DNA of 64,000 bases, taken from assembly GCA_016801885.1 (NCBI GenBank), contig CM028897.1, forward strand, positions 21,045,501-21,109,500, written 5' to 3'. This stretch comes from Toxotes chatareus (Eukaryota > Chordata > Actinopteri > Toxotidae). Shown in pieces: positions 11,460-22,100 of this stretch (its first letter is position 1; each line of letters begins with the position of its first letter). The translations under genes were made by a program, and so were the position numbers. The notes below the pieces were generated by a model that made no database searches, had not been told where the DNA came from, and saw nothing but the letters and a program-made list of their open reading frames with translations.

Positions 11460-14400
11460 GTGAGTATGTTGGGATGTGATGGGATGGGAATTTTACTTCT
11501 AATACTAAAGCACTGAAGTTTCTCTTGTTAACACAAATGCTGTTTTAATTCATTCATTATTTTCATTGACTTCCAGTTTGCTCTTGTGTTGTGACAGTAG
11601 CTTTTCATTGTTAAGCTACCATCATTAGAATTCATCACCTGCACAGATGTTTCGCATTAAAAGGAAATCAGGGCTGAGTTTCATTAATGCCAGCTAAACA
11701 GAGCAAAAAAAAAAAAGTGATAATAAGGGAATGAAAACAGTGTTACTGTTAAAAAAAAAGTCATGTGAGCAGCTGAGTGGTGAATGTGACACGACTCTGT
11801 ATGTGGAAACATACATTAAGATGAATTTACTTTATGCAAAGGGATGTTTTTTGGCTTTGTTTTTTGTTGAGTTATGAGTTGGACATTAGCCTGCTGAGTG
11901 TGTCACAGTAATGGTGTGTTATGGTTTTGGACAGGGCTTTAACTCCATTGCTGTGTCCTCAGAAGCTGCAGTTAAAACTGCTCCTGCGGTTTAGTCTGAA
12001 CCTGGTTGCTGTGTCCTGTAGAGGTCACTGTTTCTGAGGTTTACCTTAAACCTGCTGCAGACCAGGTTTAACTCAGGTTTAAGATTATGAGGCTCAGTAC
12101 AAGGGAAGATTTATAAAGCTCAGGTCATTTTATTAATTTCTAAAAAAAATGTTGTCACTGTGTATGTTCTTTTGAGCCCTGCGATTGACTGGCGACCAGT
12201 CCAGGGTGTACCCCACCTCTCGCCCATAGTCAGCTGGGATAGGCTCCAGCTCCCCGACGGATTGAGCGGTATAGAAAATGTATGTATGGATATGTTCTTT
12301 TGAAGGCAACACTGAAATCAAGGGTCAGATCAGTTGCTGATCGGTTGTTAATTGATACACAACCACAAGTCCAGTGCCTGCAAGGAGGATGTGACATGTT
12401 TGCCATGACTTCCAGAGACAAATATCAGTAACTATAATTCCCAGTTCAGTTTAGCTTTAACATGAGGTGCTGTATGTTTGATTATTCAGAGATTATTGAT
12501 ACTGCATATTTGCATTGATACGATACGATACATGATGATGAGGTTCTCTGACACACCTGCAGTTTATCTGCGGCTCAGCTGAAGCTGTGCTCATATTTCT
12601 AATGCAGTCAGGTCTAGTTTAGCCCACAGCTGTGTTTCAAAACCCCTGTAGTTTCCAGATTTGCTGGACCTGTTCTAAACCACAGCTAAGTGATGAAGCA
12701 ACAGCCACTCTTATTTTTCCTTTATTTCTGTTTTTATAAGCTCTGTTTTTATTCTGTCATATCCCATTGCTAGGAACAAAAGAGGCATAATGCTTGTAGA
12801 GTGTTTCTCAGATGGCTCTTCATACCTGCTAGGCTGCTATTCTGGGATGAGTGGATGGTTGCCATGGAGAAAGATGGAATTGTTGGCTGCAGGATCTATA
12901 TATGGACTTTCCTGTTGTGGGGTGCTGATTCGTGCATTACCATTTTATCACACCTTAAAAAGGGAGAATTCCAGAAGAAGACAGAAAGGAAAGGGAAGGA
13001 AAAACCATAGCAGCTTCTTAGTTTCACAGCACAGTGTTTTAGAATGGGTGTCCATGCTCTGAGAGTATGAAAACCCACATCGTTTCATATAAATGAAGCT
13101 GTGAAATAATCAGCTCATTGTTATGAAATGTTATTTCACCCTGCTTCTTTTCACATTGAGTTATTATTATTTCATAATGTCGAGACTAACGACAGAAAAA
13201 AGCAGAGATTATGAAAATAGACTTAAAAAGAAAAATAATAATAGTGTCCTCATATGTTTTGACTGTTGACCTAATATACTCTGTTACCATGCATAGATTA
13301 ATGACCTGTGTATGTGATTTGATATTTATGTATCAAGGTGCTTCACTACATTGTTGAGGGGCTATTTTTTTTAACCTTTGTTGCGGCATTGTCAAACTTC
13401 ATCCTCAAATGGAGCTCCATTGTGGTCAATATTACATAAATAAGACTTTATGAAACAAATATTATATATTATTGATGTTCATTAATAATACATTAACATT
13501 TACCAGGGGCAAAGCTGTGAACAAATACTCTGTGTTTCAGAGCAAATATTTTTCACTGTGCATTTACTGGAAATCTTTGTTTACCTGTTTTGCAATAAAC
13601 TGTGAGCACTTGATAAAAGTAAAAATATTCCCCTCAGACAACTGTCTTTAAAAAAACAACAACAACAACAACAACAAAAAAAACAACAGCAACATAAAAT
13701 GGATCAGGAGAAAGTAATGCCTTTTCAAGTCGAGCACTGTTCCAGGATAGCTTGGTGCTTTGCATGAGTCCTGCACAAGGCTGGCAACAGGTACTCGCCA
13801 AACTTGCACGTAACAGGTGAAGATACATATTAATGTATGTGTAATGGCTAAAATGAATTAGATGTAGACAGGCTGCAGATAGAATGAACAGGAGAAAGGA
13901 AAAAAAAAACAAAAACAAAAATTAAATGAAAATAAAGTTGGGGTTGCAGACTTTCTTTTTTAGTTTTATGAATTCATTCAGTCCTAATGAGACAACAGTG
14001 GGTAACCAGTTGGTTACAGAGGAGCTAATGACCTATGCAGGCCTCTGCCATTCCTGTTAGTTGCTGTAACAACCATCTAAATCGTGCCAAAAACACAAAC
14101 AAGTGTTACAGAATTCATTTTAAAGTTATAAAACCATCTCATCCATCTGTGACTACAGTGCGTGAACAGTGCTTGGTTAGATGTGGTTAAAAACTTCCTC
14201 TTCAGATGGATTCTTCAGACTTTCAGCACAATACATTCGATGTTGCATGCTACACTGAGCATCGCTAACAGATATTTCCTGATGGAGGTTGGTCCAATAT
14301 ACACCCACCTTTTCACCGGTGTTTCCAGTGTAACTCATATGGCATCACGATTTTTTCACACACTGAAATGTTGACTCATTAGACAGATAATTGAAATAGT

Positions 14401-17400
14401 GGGTGGAAAAAAGTAGCTGCGAATACAGCTGCCCATGCTAATTATTGCAACCGTCCAATACTGTCCAAGTGCAACCATTGTATTGCTTTGATTTGGGTGG
14501 TCATCAGATCCTGCTGCTTTCCTGACTGGTTAGATACTGTTTAACTACTCTTTATGTCTGTACAGCTACATCAGTGATTCAAACTGTTGGTCCTCATGTC
14601 GCAGGTCATGTTGGAGCAAATGCAGGGCCTGATGCACCTGGAACTGTCAGGCTGCAACGACTTCACGGAGGCCGGCCTGTGGTCCAGTCTGAACGCCCGG
14701 CTAACTTCCCTTAGCGTCAGCGACTGCATCAATGTGGCGGACGACGCCATCGCTGCTATCTCACAGCTCCTGCCTAACCTATCAGAGTTGAGCCTTCAGG
14801 CCTACCACGTCACTGACACGGCCATGGCCTACTTCACAGCCAAACAGGTAGGATGCCAGAACAAAGACAATCCAGCTTGTTTTTTTACTGTCCACGTTCG
14901 CACACCTCAATTCTCACTGTGAGAGTGAAGAGTGAAATGACATTCAGCTTAAACAAGTCTCCATTTGTTCAGAAAAAAAGCTAAGTTTAAATACTTGTCA
15001 GGGGCCAACTTAAATGAGGATGCAGAGGGTGGAAGGTCTCTGACTTTGTATTGAACCTGTATCCAGAAAAAATTCTGAATTCTGGATTTATTTTATTCTG
15101 AATTCTGGTTTACCATACAGTATATTGTTATTGTTATAGAAAAGATAGGACAACATTGCAAATGGTGCCACACTTCCACATCACAGTCTGCGATAGGCTC
15201 ATCCTTGACACCCGTGAAGCTGTCCTTTTTTTCCCCCCACTTACATAATACAATAAACTTAACCCTCCACTCTCAGGGCTACACCACCCACACTCTACGT
15301 CTTCACTCCTGCTGGGAGATCACCAATCACGGTGTGGTCAACATGGTGCACAGCCTTCCCAACCTGACTGCCCTCAGCCTCTCCGGCTGCTCCAAGATCA
15401 CTGACGACGGGGTGGAGCTGGTAGCTGAGAACTTGCGTAAGCTCCGCAGCCTGGATTTATCCTGGTGCCCTCGGATCACTGACATGGCCCTGGAGTACAT
15501 TGCCTGTGACCTGCATAAATTGGAAGAATTGGTGCTGGACAGGTCAGTGTGTTTGTGATCCTGCGTTTTCATCCTTTTTGAAGAGCAAATAGAAACTGAT
15601 GTGCAGAAGTTGTCTTCCTGCATTAAATTGTACAATGAATTGGGCCAGTGAGTGTATGCAAGAGTTCAAATATTTGTAAAAATACAGTAGAGAAAGTAGG
15701 GTGTACTGGTATGTGTGAATGAAAACAGAAGGAATGCATGTGAGCAGTACAGAATGACTTATGGCTTGCATGACTCCTCATATACTCGAGTGACTAACTC
15801 TCACATAAAACGTACAGTAGATACACTGTACTATACTATACAGATGGGAGGTGATTGGAAATAAATCACATTGATGGTGAGTTTTGTGGGAGCAGAGCTT
15901 CTGTAATGATGAAGATGGTATTTCTGCTGAGCTCAGTTTAAAGCAACAGACTTTCTCATCAGTTGGACTTGCAAAAGGTTGCAAAGGCTGCAGGGTGAAG
16001 GGCCCAGTGGAAGAGGGATCGTCATGATGACCTTGACAATGACACGGATGGTAACAGTTACAGTTTTTTAACTGTAACTGTTTTAATCTGTGCAAGCAGA
16101 TTTATTACAAATCATAATTCAGTTTTATTGTTATTCGACCTGCTGTGGCTGTAGTAATTATGACAGTTGCAAAGGAGGAAGTCAGGTGACGTAGTATAAC
16201 GAGTAACTGGACGGTCAACACACAGGACATTTCCACAACCTTAACCATGGGTTTTATTATTGTTACCATGACCATTAAGGAAGTATTTATTTGAACCCAA
16301 ACCGCTATCTTTTCCTCAACCTAACCATGTCAGTTTTTCAAACCCAACCAAACTACATACATTTTCAGACCAATGAAAGAAAGTGTTTCACAGAGGATGC
16401 GAGCCAACTGCAAAACTGCAGCACTCTGCAGTTCAGATTGTTGAGTTCATCTCTACTTGTGTCAGACCTTGAGCTGAAACCTGGTCTGTAACTTCCTGCC
16501 AAAGTTCTCCTCCTTCTCCCTGTTAACTGTTGTGGCTCTGTTTCTTCAGTGTCTTATGGTTCCTGTTCTGCTGCTTTGTGGTGCTCAACATCACAATTTT
16601 TAGTCTTGACGTGGCGGTTTTCTTCATTGTAAATTGACATGATCAATTTTCAGTTTCAGTTTTTTCAGGTATTTTATTTATTTATTTTTCATTATTGGTG
16701 CAATGACACAACACATAACACGCAGACAGAGGTGGGAGACAGAAAATACATCAAAGAAATGGAGGAAAAAGGTTTACAAGCTCCATACAAGCTACTATAA
16801 TGTTTACGTTCAGTAGAAGAAACATGACAAGAACAAAAAACCAATACTGCCCAGAGAAGAAACTGATGAGTAAAAGAACGAGTGGGATGAAAGAGCGAGC
16901 AAAAACGTGTGTGATAGCAAAGGTTAAATAGAATATAATTATTCAATTATAATAACTGATAATATTAGAATAATATGTAGTTATCGTCATTATGATTACA
17001 GTTTTTCAGGTATGAGCTGGTGTCAGCAGGTGAGGGTAGGAGTGTGTAATGGATGTTATCCTACAGAGAGAAGTGAAGTAAGATGTGGGTCAGTTTTCAG
17101 GGAAAGAGCCGGCGTCTGGACAGGACAGACAGTTTGATCTGTGGTCAGTGTGTGGACGGAGTCAGTGGCTGCACCTGCAGTAACAGGAAAGTGTTTTACA
17201 CATGTAGAACTGATAAATGGGGCCGGATGACGATGAAACAAGTCATCTTGAATTTGCGTTGTTACCTTTAGTCGCTCCGTTCTGATGTGCTTCCGTAGTA
17301 GGTGAAGCCTTTTGGGGGTCTAAGAGTTGAGTACAGTGGTTGTCTTAGCGACTGTTGAGGCGATCAAAGGCTGTTGAGGCTGTTCATGGCTGAGAGACGA

Positions 17401-20400
17401 ACAGATGGGGAAACTGAAATGCTGTGACCCAGAGTGGAGGACAGTTTATGTGTAATATTTGTTCAGAGTATCTGAATGTGTGGTTGTCTGCAGCAGCAGA
17501 GCCAGACAGGTTTCATTGGGGGTGGCCAGACCAGGGAGACCAGGACTCACTTTTGAGAGAAAACTGGAAATTAGTACCTTTTGTGTTTTGGGGTTTGGTT
17601 CTTGTGTTCCTGTTCTTACTTTCATCTGACCGATTGTAACATCAGTTTTTCCTTCCCCGAGGAAACTGAGAGAGCAAAAATAATTGCATCATAATACAAA
17701 GTTGCGCTTTGGATTTTCCTGCTCTTTATTAAGCATTTACTTACTAATTTCACTAAGCATTTCCTGATGGTGCGCCTTCAAATTAAAAGCATTCCATTTT
17801 ACACACAAAAAGAGGAAAAAAACAAGTCGTGGATCTGTTAGATGTATCAGCTTTAATAAGGGAGGACAGTCACTAGAAGAAAGAAATATGGATATAATAG
17901 AAAACTAACGGCGTACTGTGACTGTAACAGCTGTTGGTGATGGTGCAAAATGATGCTGAGTAAGCAGTGGAGTGTGTTTTGGATGTAGCGGATGAGGTTG
18001 TGGCAGTACAGCCTGTTCAGTGTGCTGTTAAAAAGTGTCTTCAGTAGAGCTATGACAGTGGTGGCATGGTTCTGCGCAAGAAAAAATAATTAGTGAGCCA
18101 AAATATGGTGCTGTGTATTGGGAGGCGGCAAGTGGGGGTGGCCAGACTTCAGCCTGGGGTGGCCACGGACATTAATATATGTTGAGGATATTTTTCCACA
18201 GCAGTCAGTTTTGTTTTGGTTTTTTTTTTGTTTCTGGTGTCCAGCCCTGCTCTGATCTGTCATATTTGTGGCACCAGCCTGAGTCGATGTTTCTGAGCAA
18301 GATGTGACATAGTGTTAGTTATTCTGCTTAGAGGAGCAATTAAAGAAGACGATACTCCACATCATGTACCACAAAGCAAGTTCGGCTGCTCTCTTTGGGT
18401 TACCTGCTTCTCCGAGGCTAACGTTGGTGTCCCTGGATAACCTGTACCACAAAGCTGGCTAAAGCTAATCATAAGTGACATCCTCAGAACCATAATATGA
18501 GATGAAATGATAATTCCCATGGGAAAATTTAATTATAAAGACAGCAAGGAATGATCTTCACTGAGGTGAAGTGAGTACAATTTCAGAGAATAAGAAGCTG
18601 CAGGAACACTAGAAATAATGTCCAGATATTAAAAGTAAGGTCAAGGCCATTAATAACTGTGAATTACAATATATGCTTTTTTGTTCAGTGCTGAAGAAAC
18701 TATTATGAATAGGCTGATGAACATTAAAACTTCTGTATCTCTCTGTCTGTGAGAAGCTCTGTTTTAAAACTAGAGTGGACACAGGGAAGACCTTGGCAGC
18801 ATTCTTTTTTTTTTTTTTTGATAAAAATAACTATTGCTCTTTATTACTTGTAAGCTCTTTTGTCCCTGTCAAGATCCTGTAGGAATGAAAACGTCTTTTG
18901 CTGCTTCTACAGTGAGCTTTTTTTTTGCTCGGTGCTCAGACTGTTGGCAGGTTTTGATGTGATCCTCTGGAACAGGTTTAGCCATGCAGCGTAGGTCATC
19001 GTAGATCCACCCCAGTTAAAAAGCGAGTCAGCTCCATGATAAAGGAAAAACTGAAAAGTCCAAAGAGCTGGGTAACTCTCTAATCTGTCCTCGTGGTTAC
19101 GGGCCCCAGGCTGTGGCATTTAAACCACGCTCAGATGGTATTAAGGGCCCTAATGTGTGCCAAGAAAATATTTCTGACAGCATTGTTGTTTATGCCATAT
19201 TTTGACCCTATCATTTGTATGTAGCAGCAGATTTTTTTTTTCCCCACTGCAGCCTCCGTTTGTTAATGTGTATCGGTGTTTGTTGCACCTGTTTTTTAGG
19301 TGCGTGCGGATCACAGACACCGGCTTAGGCTACTTGTCCACTATGTCGTCATTAAGGAGCCTCTATCTGCGCTGGTGCTGTCAGGTAACACAAAAACACA
19401 AACACAACACTGGACTTCTGTGATGCATCTGCAGCTATTCAACTATTTATTCAGACTGTGAAAAACAACTTGGAAAAGAACACGGACAATATCTGGGAAT
19501 TACTAGCAAAGAAATGCAAATGTCCAGCAGGTAGATAGCTGTGAAGTTAGCTGAGTAAATTCATGCTTGTATGTCTGGATGAGCCTTTTTTGATTTCATG
19601 AACTTCCCTGTAGCAGAACCTTAATCCCAGTTTTCACATGTTTACTGTAACACGTTGTATGACTCCACTAAAGATGATGATGAAAGTGATATAGTGGTCT
19701 TCAGTTGGGATAACTGTGTGTTTGTGTGTGTGTGATGGCAGGTGCAAGATTTTGGCCTGCAGCATTTGTTTGGAATGAGGAGTCTCCGTCTACTGTCCCT
19801 CGCAGGTTTGATTTCTCACTCTATCTTCCCCACAGATCCACACTGAGACGCACGTTTTAAATATAATAACATTCATCTTTAAAATAATATATTCTAAATA
19901 TATAAATAGTAGAATTTGTTGGACTTGTGCACATTAGATAATCAGTAATAGACAGGAGCAGGATGTTCTCAGATGTTCACTTCCATTTCATCTGCTGAAC
20001 TCATCACAGTCATTCAGTGCACTCACACCATTCATTCAACAGAAAAAAACAGCATAGCACAGAAAATTTTTATGAATTAAATCCAAGTGGTCATGAATCC
20101 CAAAAGTCTTTTCAAACGCTTTTGATAACATTCTGGTTGGTCTGTAAATTTGACCTTTATACAATTTAATTGTATATAAGTGGATCACATGTTTTTAACT
20201 CATCTTTGTGATCTGTGCTCTAGAGCCCTCTAGTGCCATCTAGTGCCTGCACCACTGTTTCAGAAACACAGGGCCTATGTGACCATATCTGGTCACGACA
20301 AAACCCCCTCCCTTACAATGTGTGTGAATATCGCACAGAAGACATCCCATAATATAGAAATTAGATCATGATTTCATTTGGTAAATGAGCCTTTTTTGAT

Positions 20401-20916
20401 GTTGATGACCTCCTGGCCTGCACTCACCTACACTCAAACTTTACAATTTTGAAAATACTTACAAGCCTCATTTTTTTTGCAGATAGGTCACATCAGTATT
20501 TTATAACTTCAGTTAAAGTAAAAAAATTTGACCGACAGGTCACAGAGCCCATAGCTGAAGGTCAACTGAGTAATTTGTACATGGACAAAAATAAGATCTG
20601 CAACAATTTTGAAAATCAAATCATTGTCAAACTCATCTTTCAAGCAAAAAAATCCAAGTATTTTCCTAATTCCAGCTCCTAATTTGACAGAACATCTTTA
20701 GATTTTGGACTGTTGATGTTGAAAAAACATTTTTCCTAATTCACTGACATTTAATGAACAACCACAGGCTGCCCCCTGCTGACCACCACCGGTCTGTCAG
20801 GCCTCATCCAGCTGCAGGAGCTGGAGGAGCTGGAGCTGACCAACTGCCCCGGTGCCACCGCCGAGCTCTTCAAGTACTACTCCCAGCACCTGCCCCACTG
20901 CATGGTCATTGAGTAA
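10752..20916 (+). CDS. fbxl16: F-box and leucine-rich repeat protein 16, six coding exons
   Basis: The coding exons are 10752-11459, 14605-14847, 15277-15542, 19300-19384, 19742-19805 and 20768-20916. They join in phase to 504 residues; the human protein, as I recall it, is about 480. Residues 1-118 are a Pro/Ser-rich tail with a His run (67-71), the F-box-like segment is about 122-160 (EKCVLAQVCKTWRKVLYQPK), and leucine-rich repeats fill about 200-504, with signatures such as LELSGCNDFTEAGLWSSL and LDLSWCPRITDMALEY. The match to vertebrate FBXL16 is close throughout. From general knowledge, FBXL16 is enriched in brain, is an atypical F-box protein reported to bind PP2A-B55 and to oppose FBW7-driven degradation. 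The first in-frame ATG of the exon is 10752. The ATG at 10761 (MSTPSELK) aligns better with the mammalian start and has A at -3, so either may be used. A 5' non-coding exon must lie upstream because a splice acceptor precedes 10745. Confidence 0.95.
12178..12290 (+). repeat. LINE-tail-like dispersed repeat, copy 1
   Basis: gattgactggcgaccagtcc, agggtgtaccccacctctcg, agctgggataggctccagct and gagcggtatagaaaatg form a repeat very common in fish genomes, resembling the 3' tail of a LINE. Inserted in fbxl16 intron sequence. Confidence 0.75.
14605..14847 (+). CDS. fbxl16: fbxl16 coding exon 2
   Basis: The exon is flanked by tcgcag and gtagga, is 243 nt long and phase 0 at both ends (81 codons). 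It encodes leucine-rich repeats (VMLEQMQGLMHLELSGCNDF to YFTAKQ). Skipping this exon would keep the reading frame. Confidence 0.95.
15277..15542 (+). CDS. fbxl16: fbxl16 coding exon 3
   Basis: The exon is flanked by ctctcag and gtcagt and is 266 nt long. It starts in phase 0 and ends two bases into an Arg codon. It encodes repeats including LTALSLSGCSKITDDGVELV and LDLSWCPRITDMALEY. Confidence 0.95.
16053..16082. repeat. Perfect 13-bp hairpin in an fbxl16 intron
   Basis: AACAGTTACAGTT (16053-16065) pairs exactly with 16070-16082 across a TTTT loop. Confidence 0.9.
16130..16345 (+). repeat. Dispersed repeat family A, copy 2
   Basis: Same orientation and block order as the copy at 1310-1625, including caaaggaggaagtcaggtga and ccaaaccgctatcttttcct. 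It is inserted in an fbxl16 intron and is about 100 bp shorter. Confidence 0.7.
18780..19190 (-). repeat. Mobile-element fragments upstream of fbxl16 exon 4
   Basis: At 19137-19187 the phrases gtattaagggccctaat and gtgtgccaagaaaatatttc match the Tc1-like family that also occurs at 54413-54750. The 200 nt before it look like part of another repeat that I cannot name. The insertion lies about 110 nt upstream of an exon. Confidence 0.45.
19300..19384 (+). CDS. fbxl16: fbxl16 coding exon 4
   Basis: This 85-nt exon follows ttttttag and precedes gtaaca. Its first G completes the split Arg codon, then it encodes CVRITDTGLGYLSTMSSLRS and LYLRWCCQ. It is clearly recognisable as FBXL16 despite its length. 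Confidence 0.93.
19742..19805 (+). CDS. fbxl16: fbxl16 coding exon 5 (64 nt)
   Basis: The exon follows a TG-rich stretch ending atggcag and encodes VQDFGLQHLFGMRSLRLLSLA plus one base of a Gly codon. The donor is gtttga, a departure from the GTRAGT consensus. Skipping would shift the frame. Homology and phase make the exon secure. Confidence 0.9.
20768..20916 (+). CDS. fbxl16: fbxl16 terminal coding exon 6
   Basis: The exon follows ccacag and its first two bases complete the Gly codon. It encodes the last repeat (GLIQLQELEELELTNCPG) and the conserved C-terminus HLPHCMVIE, then TAA at 20914-20916. Confidence 0.95.
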
Positions 20917-22100
20917 GACCACTGACCCGCTCCACCGACAAACCGACCAACCGCCATACTTCAACCTTCCTCCTCTTTACTCTTCCTCACTCTTTTTCTC
21001 AAATGCTAGCCAGGAGACTGAACTGCTCCTATCGTACCATGCCGTTCCTCATTACCTGTCCCCACCCACCCACCCCTTTATACCCCACCCGTCTTCCTCC
21101 ACACCCATTGAGTAGACTGACCCACAGGCGGACAGAGAGGCAGGAAGGCAGATGATGGTACATGCCAGACCCAGAGGATGATGGGATGGCGTTTGAGCTT
21201 CATTTAAGAAGATGCTGGAGTGAAGAGCTTGGTGTGACGTCTTGTCCGACAGCAAGTTTCTTTTTCAGAATCAACAAAAAAAACAAACTTTTGTTTGCGG
21301 AGGAGAGCTTCTCCGAAAGACTTTGAAGATTTTTTTTTTGGAGCTGAGTGGATACGGAAAGGGAGAGGCATATGCAGCATAGGGAAATTGGGAAAAGGGA
21401 AATAAAGACCTTTGTGTTTGAGCTGATATGGTGGAACTCACACATGCGCTCATACACTGTAAACACACTCATACACATACTGTATATGGTAAGTGAAACA
21501 AATGTAAGTCCTCAAGACCATGAGTACTGATGTTTCTATTTCCATCACTCTGTGTAATATAACTGCTGTTATTCTTTTTCTCAGAAGGTATCAAAGGTTC
21601 AGTTTTAAAAAGACGCAGTTCAGGAAGCGAATGACGGATGGAACATCTCTCTTTTTTTCTCCCTTCCTATGTGTGTGAAGTGTGTGTGTGTGTGTGTCAT
21701 GGACTCACAGCGTCCCATCTTTTTGGGATGTCACCACCTTTTTCCATTTCTGTGTCTTAAATCAGAAATCAAAAAAAAAGGAGAAAATTTAAAAAAACAA
21801 CTGTTTATATTGTTTTTTTTTTGTGTTGGAATTGCACGCTTGATTGGCTCATTGTTTCTCTTTTCCCCCCTCTCCCTTCTTCATTTTTTTTTGGGGTACA
21901 TGTATTATTTAATTTACAGATCTGAAGGAGTAGCTGTCGTAAACTGTGAACATTGTGTTTTTAAAGGGAAATGTGTCGCTGAGGCAGCGCGACAAGAACA
22001 TGCAGTCAGTCAAAGGGAAATCAGAGTGTGCAGATATAGAACACAAGGCGAATGTGGGGCTTAAATTGACAGTGATGACGTGGTATCTCAAACTACTGAA
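20917..22100 (+). other. fbxl16: Presumed fbxl16 3' UTR (extent unknown)
   Basis: Sequence directly after the stop codon is transcribed by inference. Its first part is pyrimidine-rich, and AATAAA occurs at 21401-21406. The true polyadenylation site cannot be set from sequence alone. Confidence 0.4.

Noticed and set aside
18360..18480. Inverted-repeat-like element with two gtaccacaaagc motifs
   Set aside because: The two motifs are direct rather than inverted copies and no element boundaries were found.
21669..22064. 131-codon + strand ORF after fbxl16
   Set aside because: It lies in the presumed 3' UTR, begins in a TG repeat and is full of homopolymer-encoded residues.
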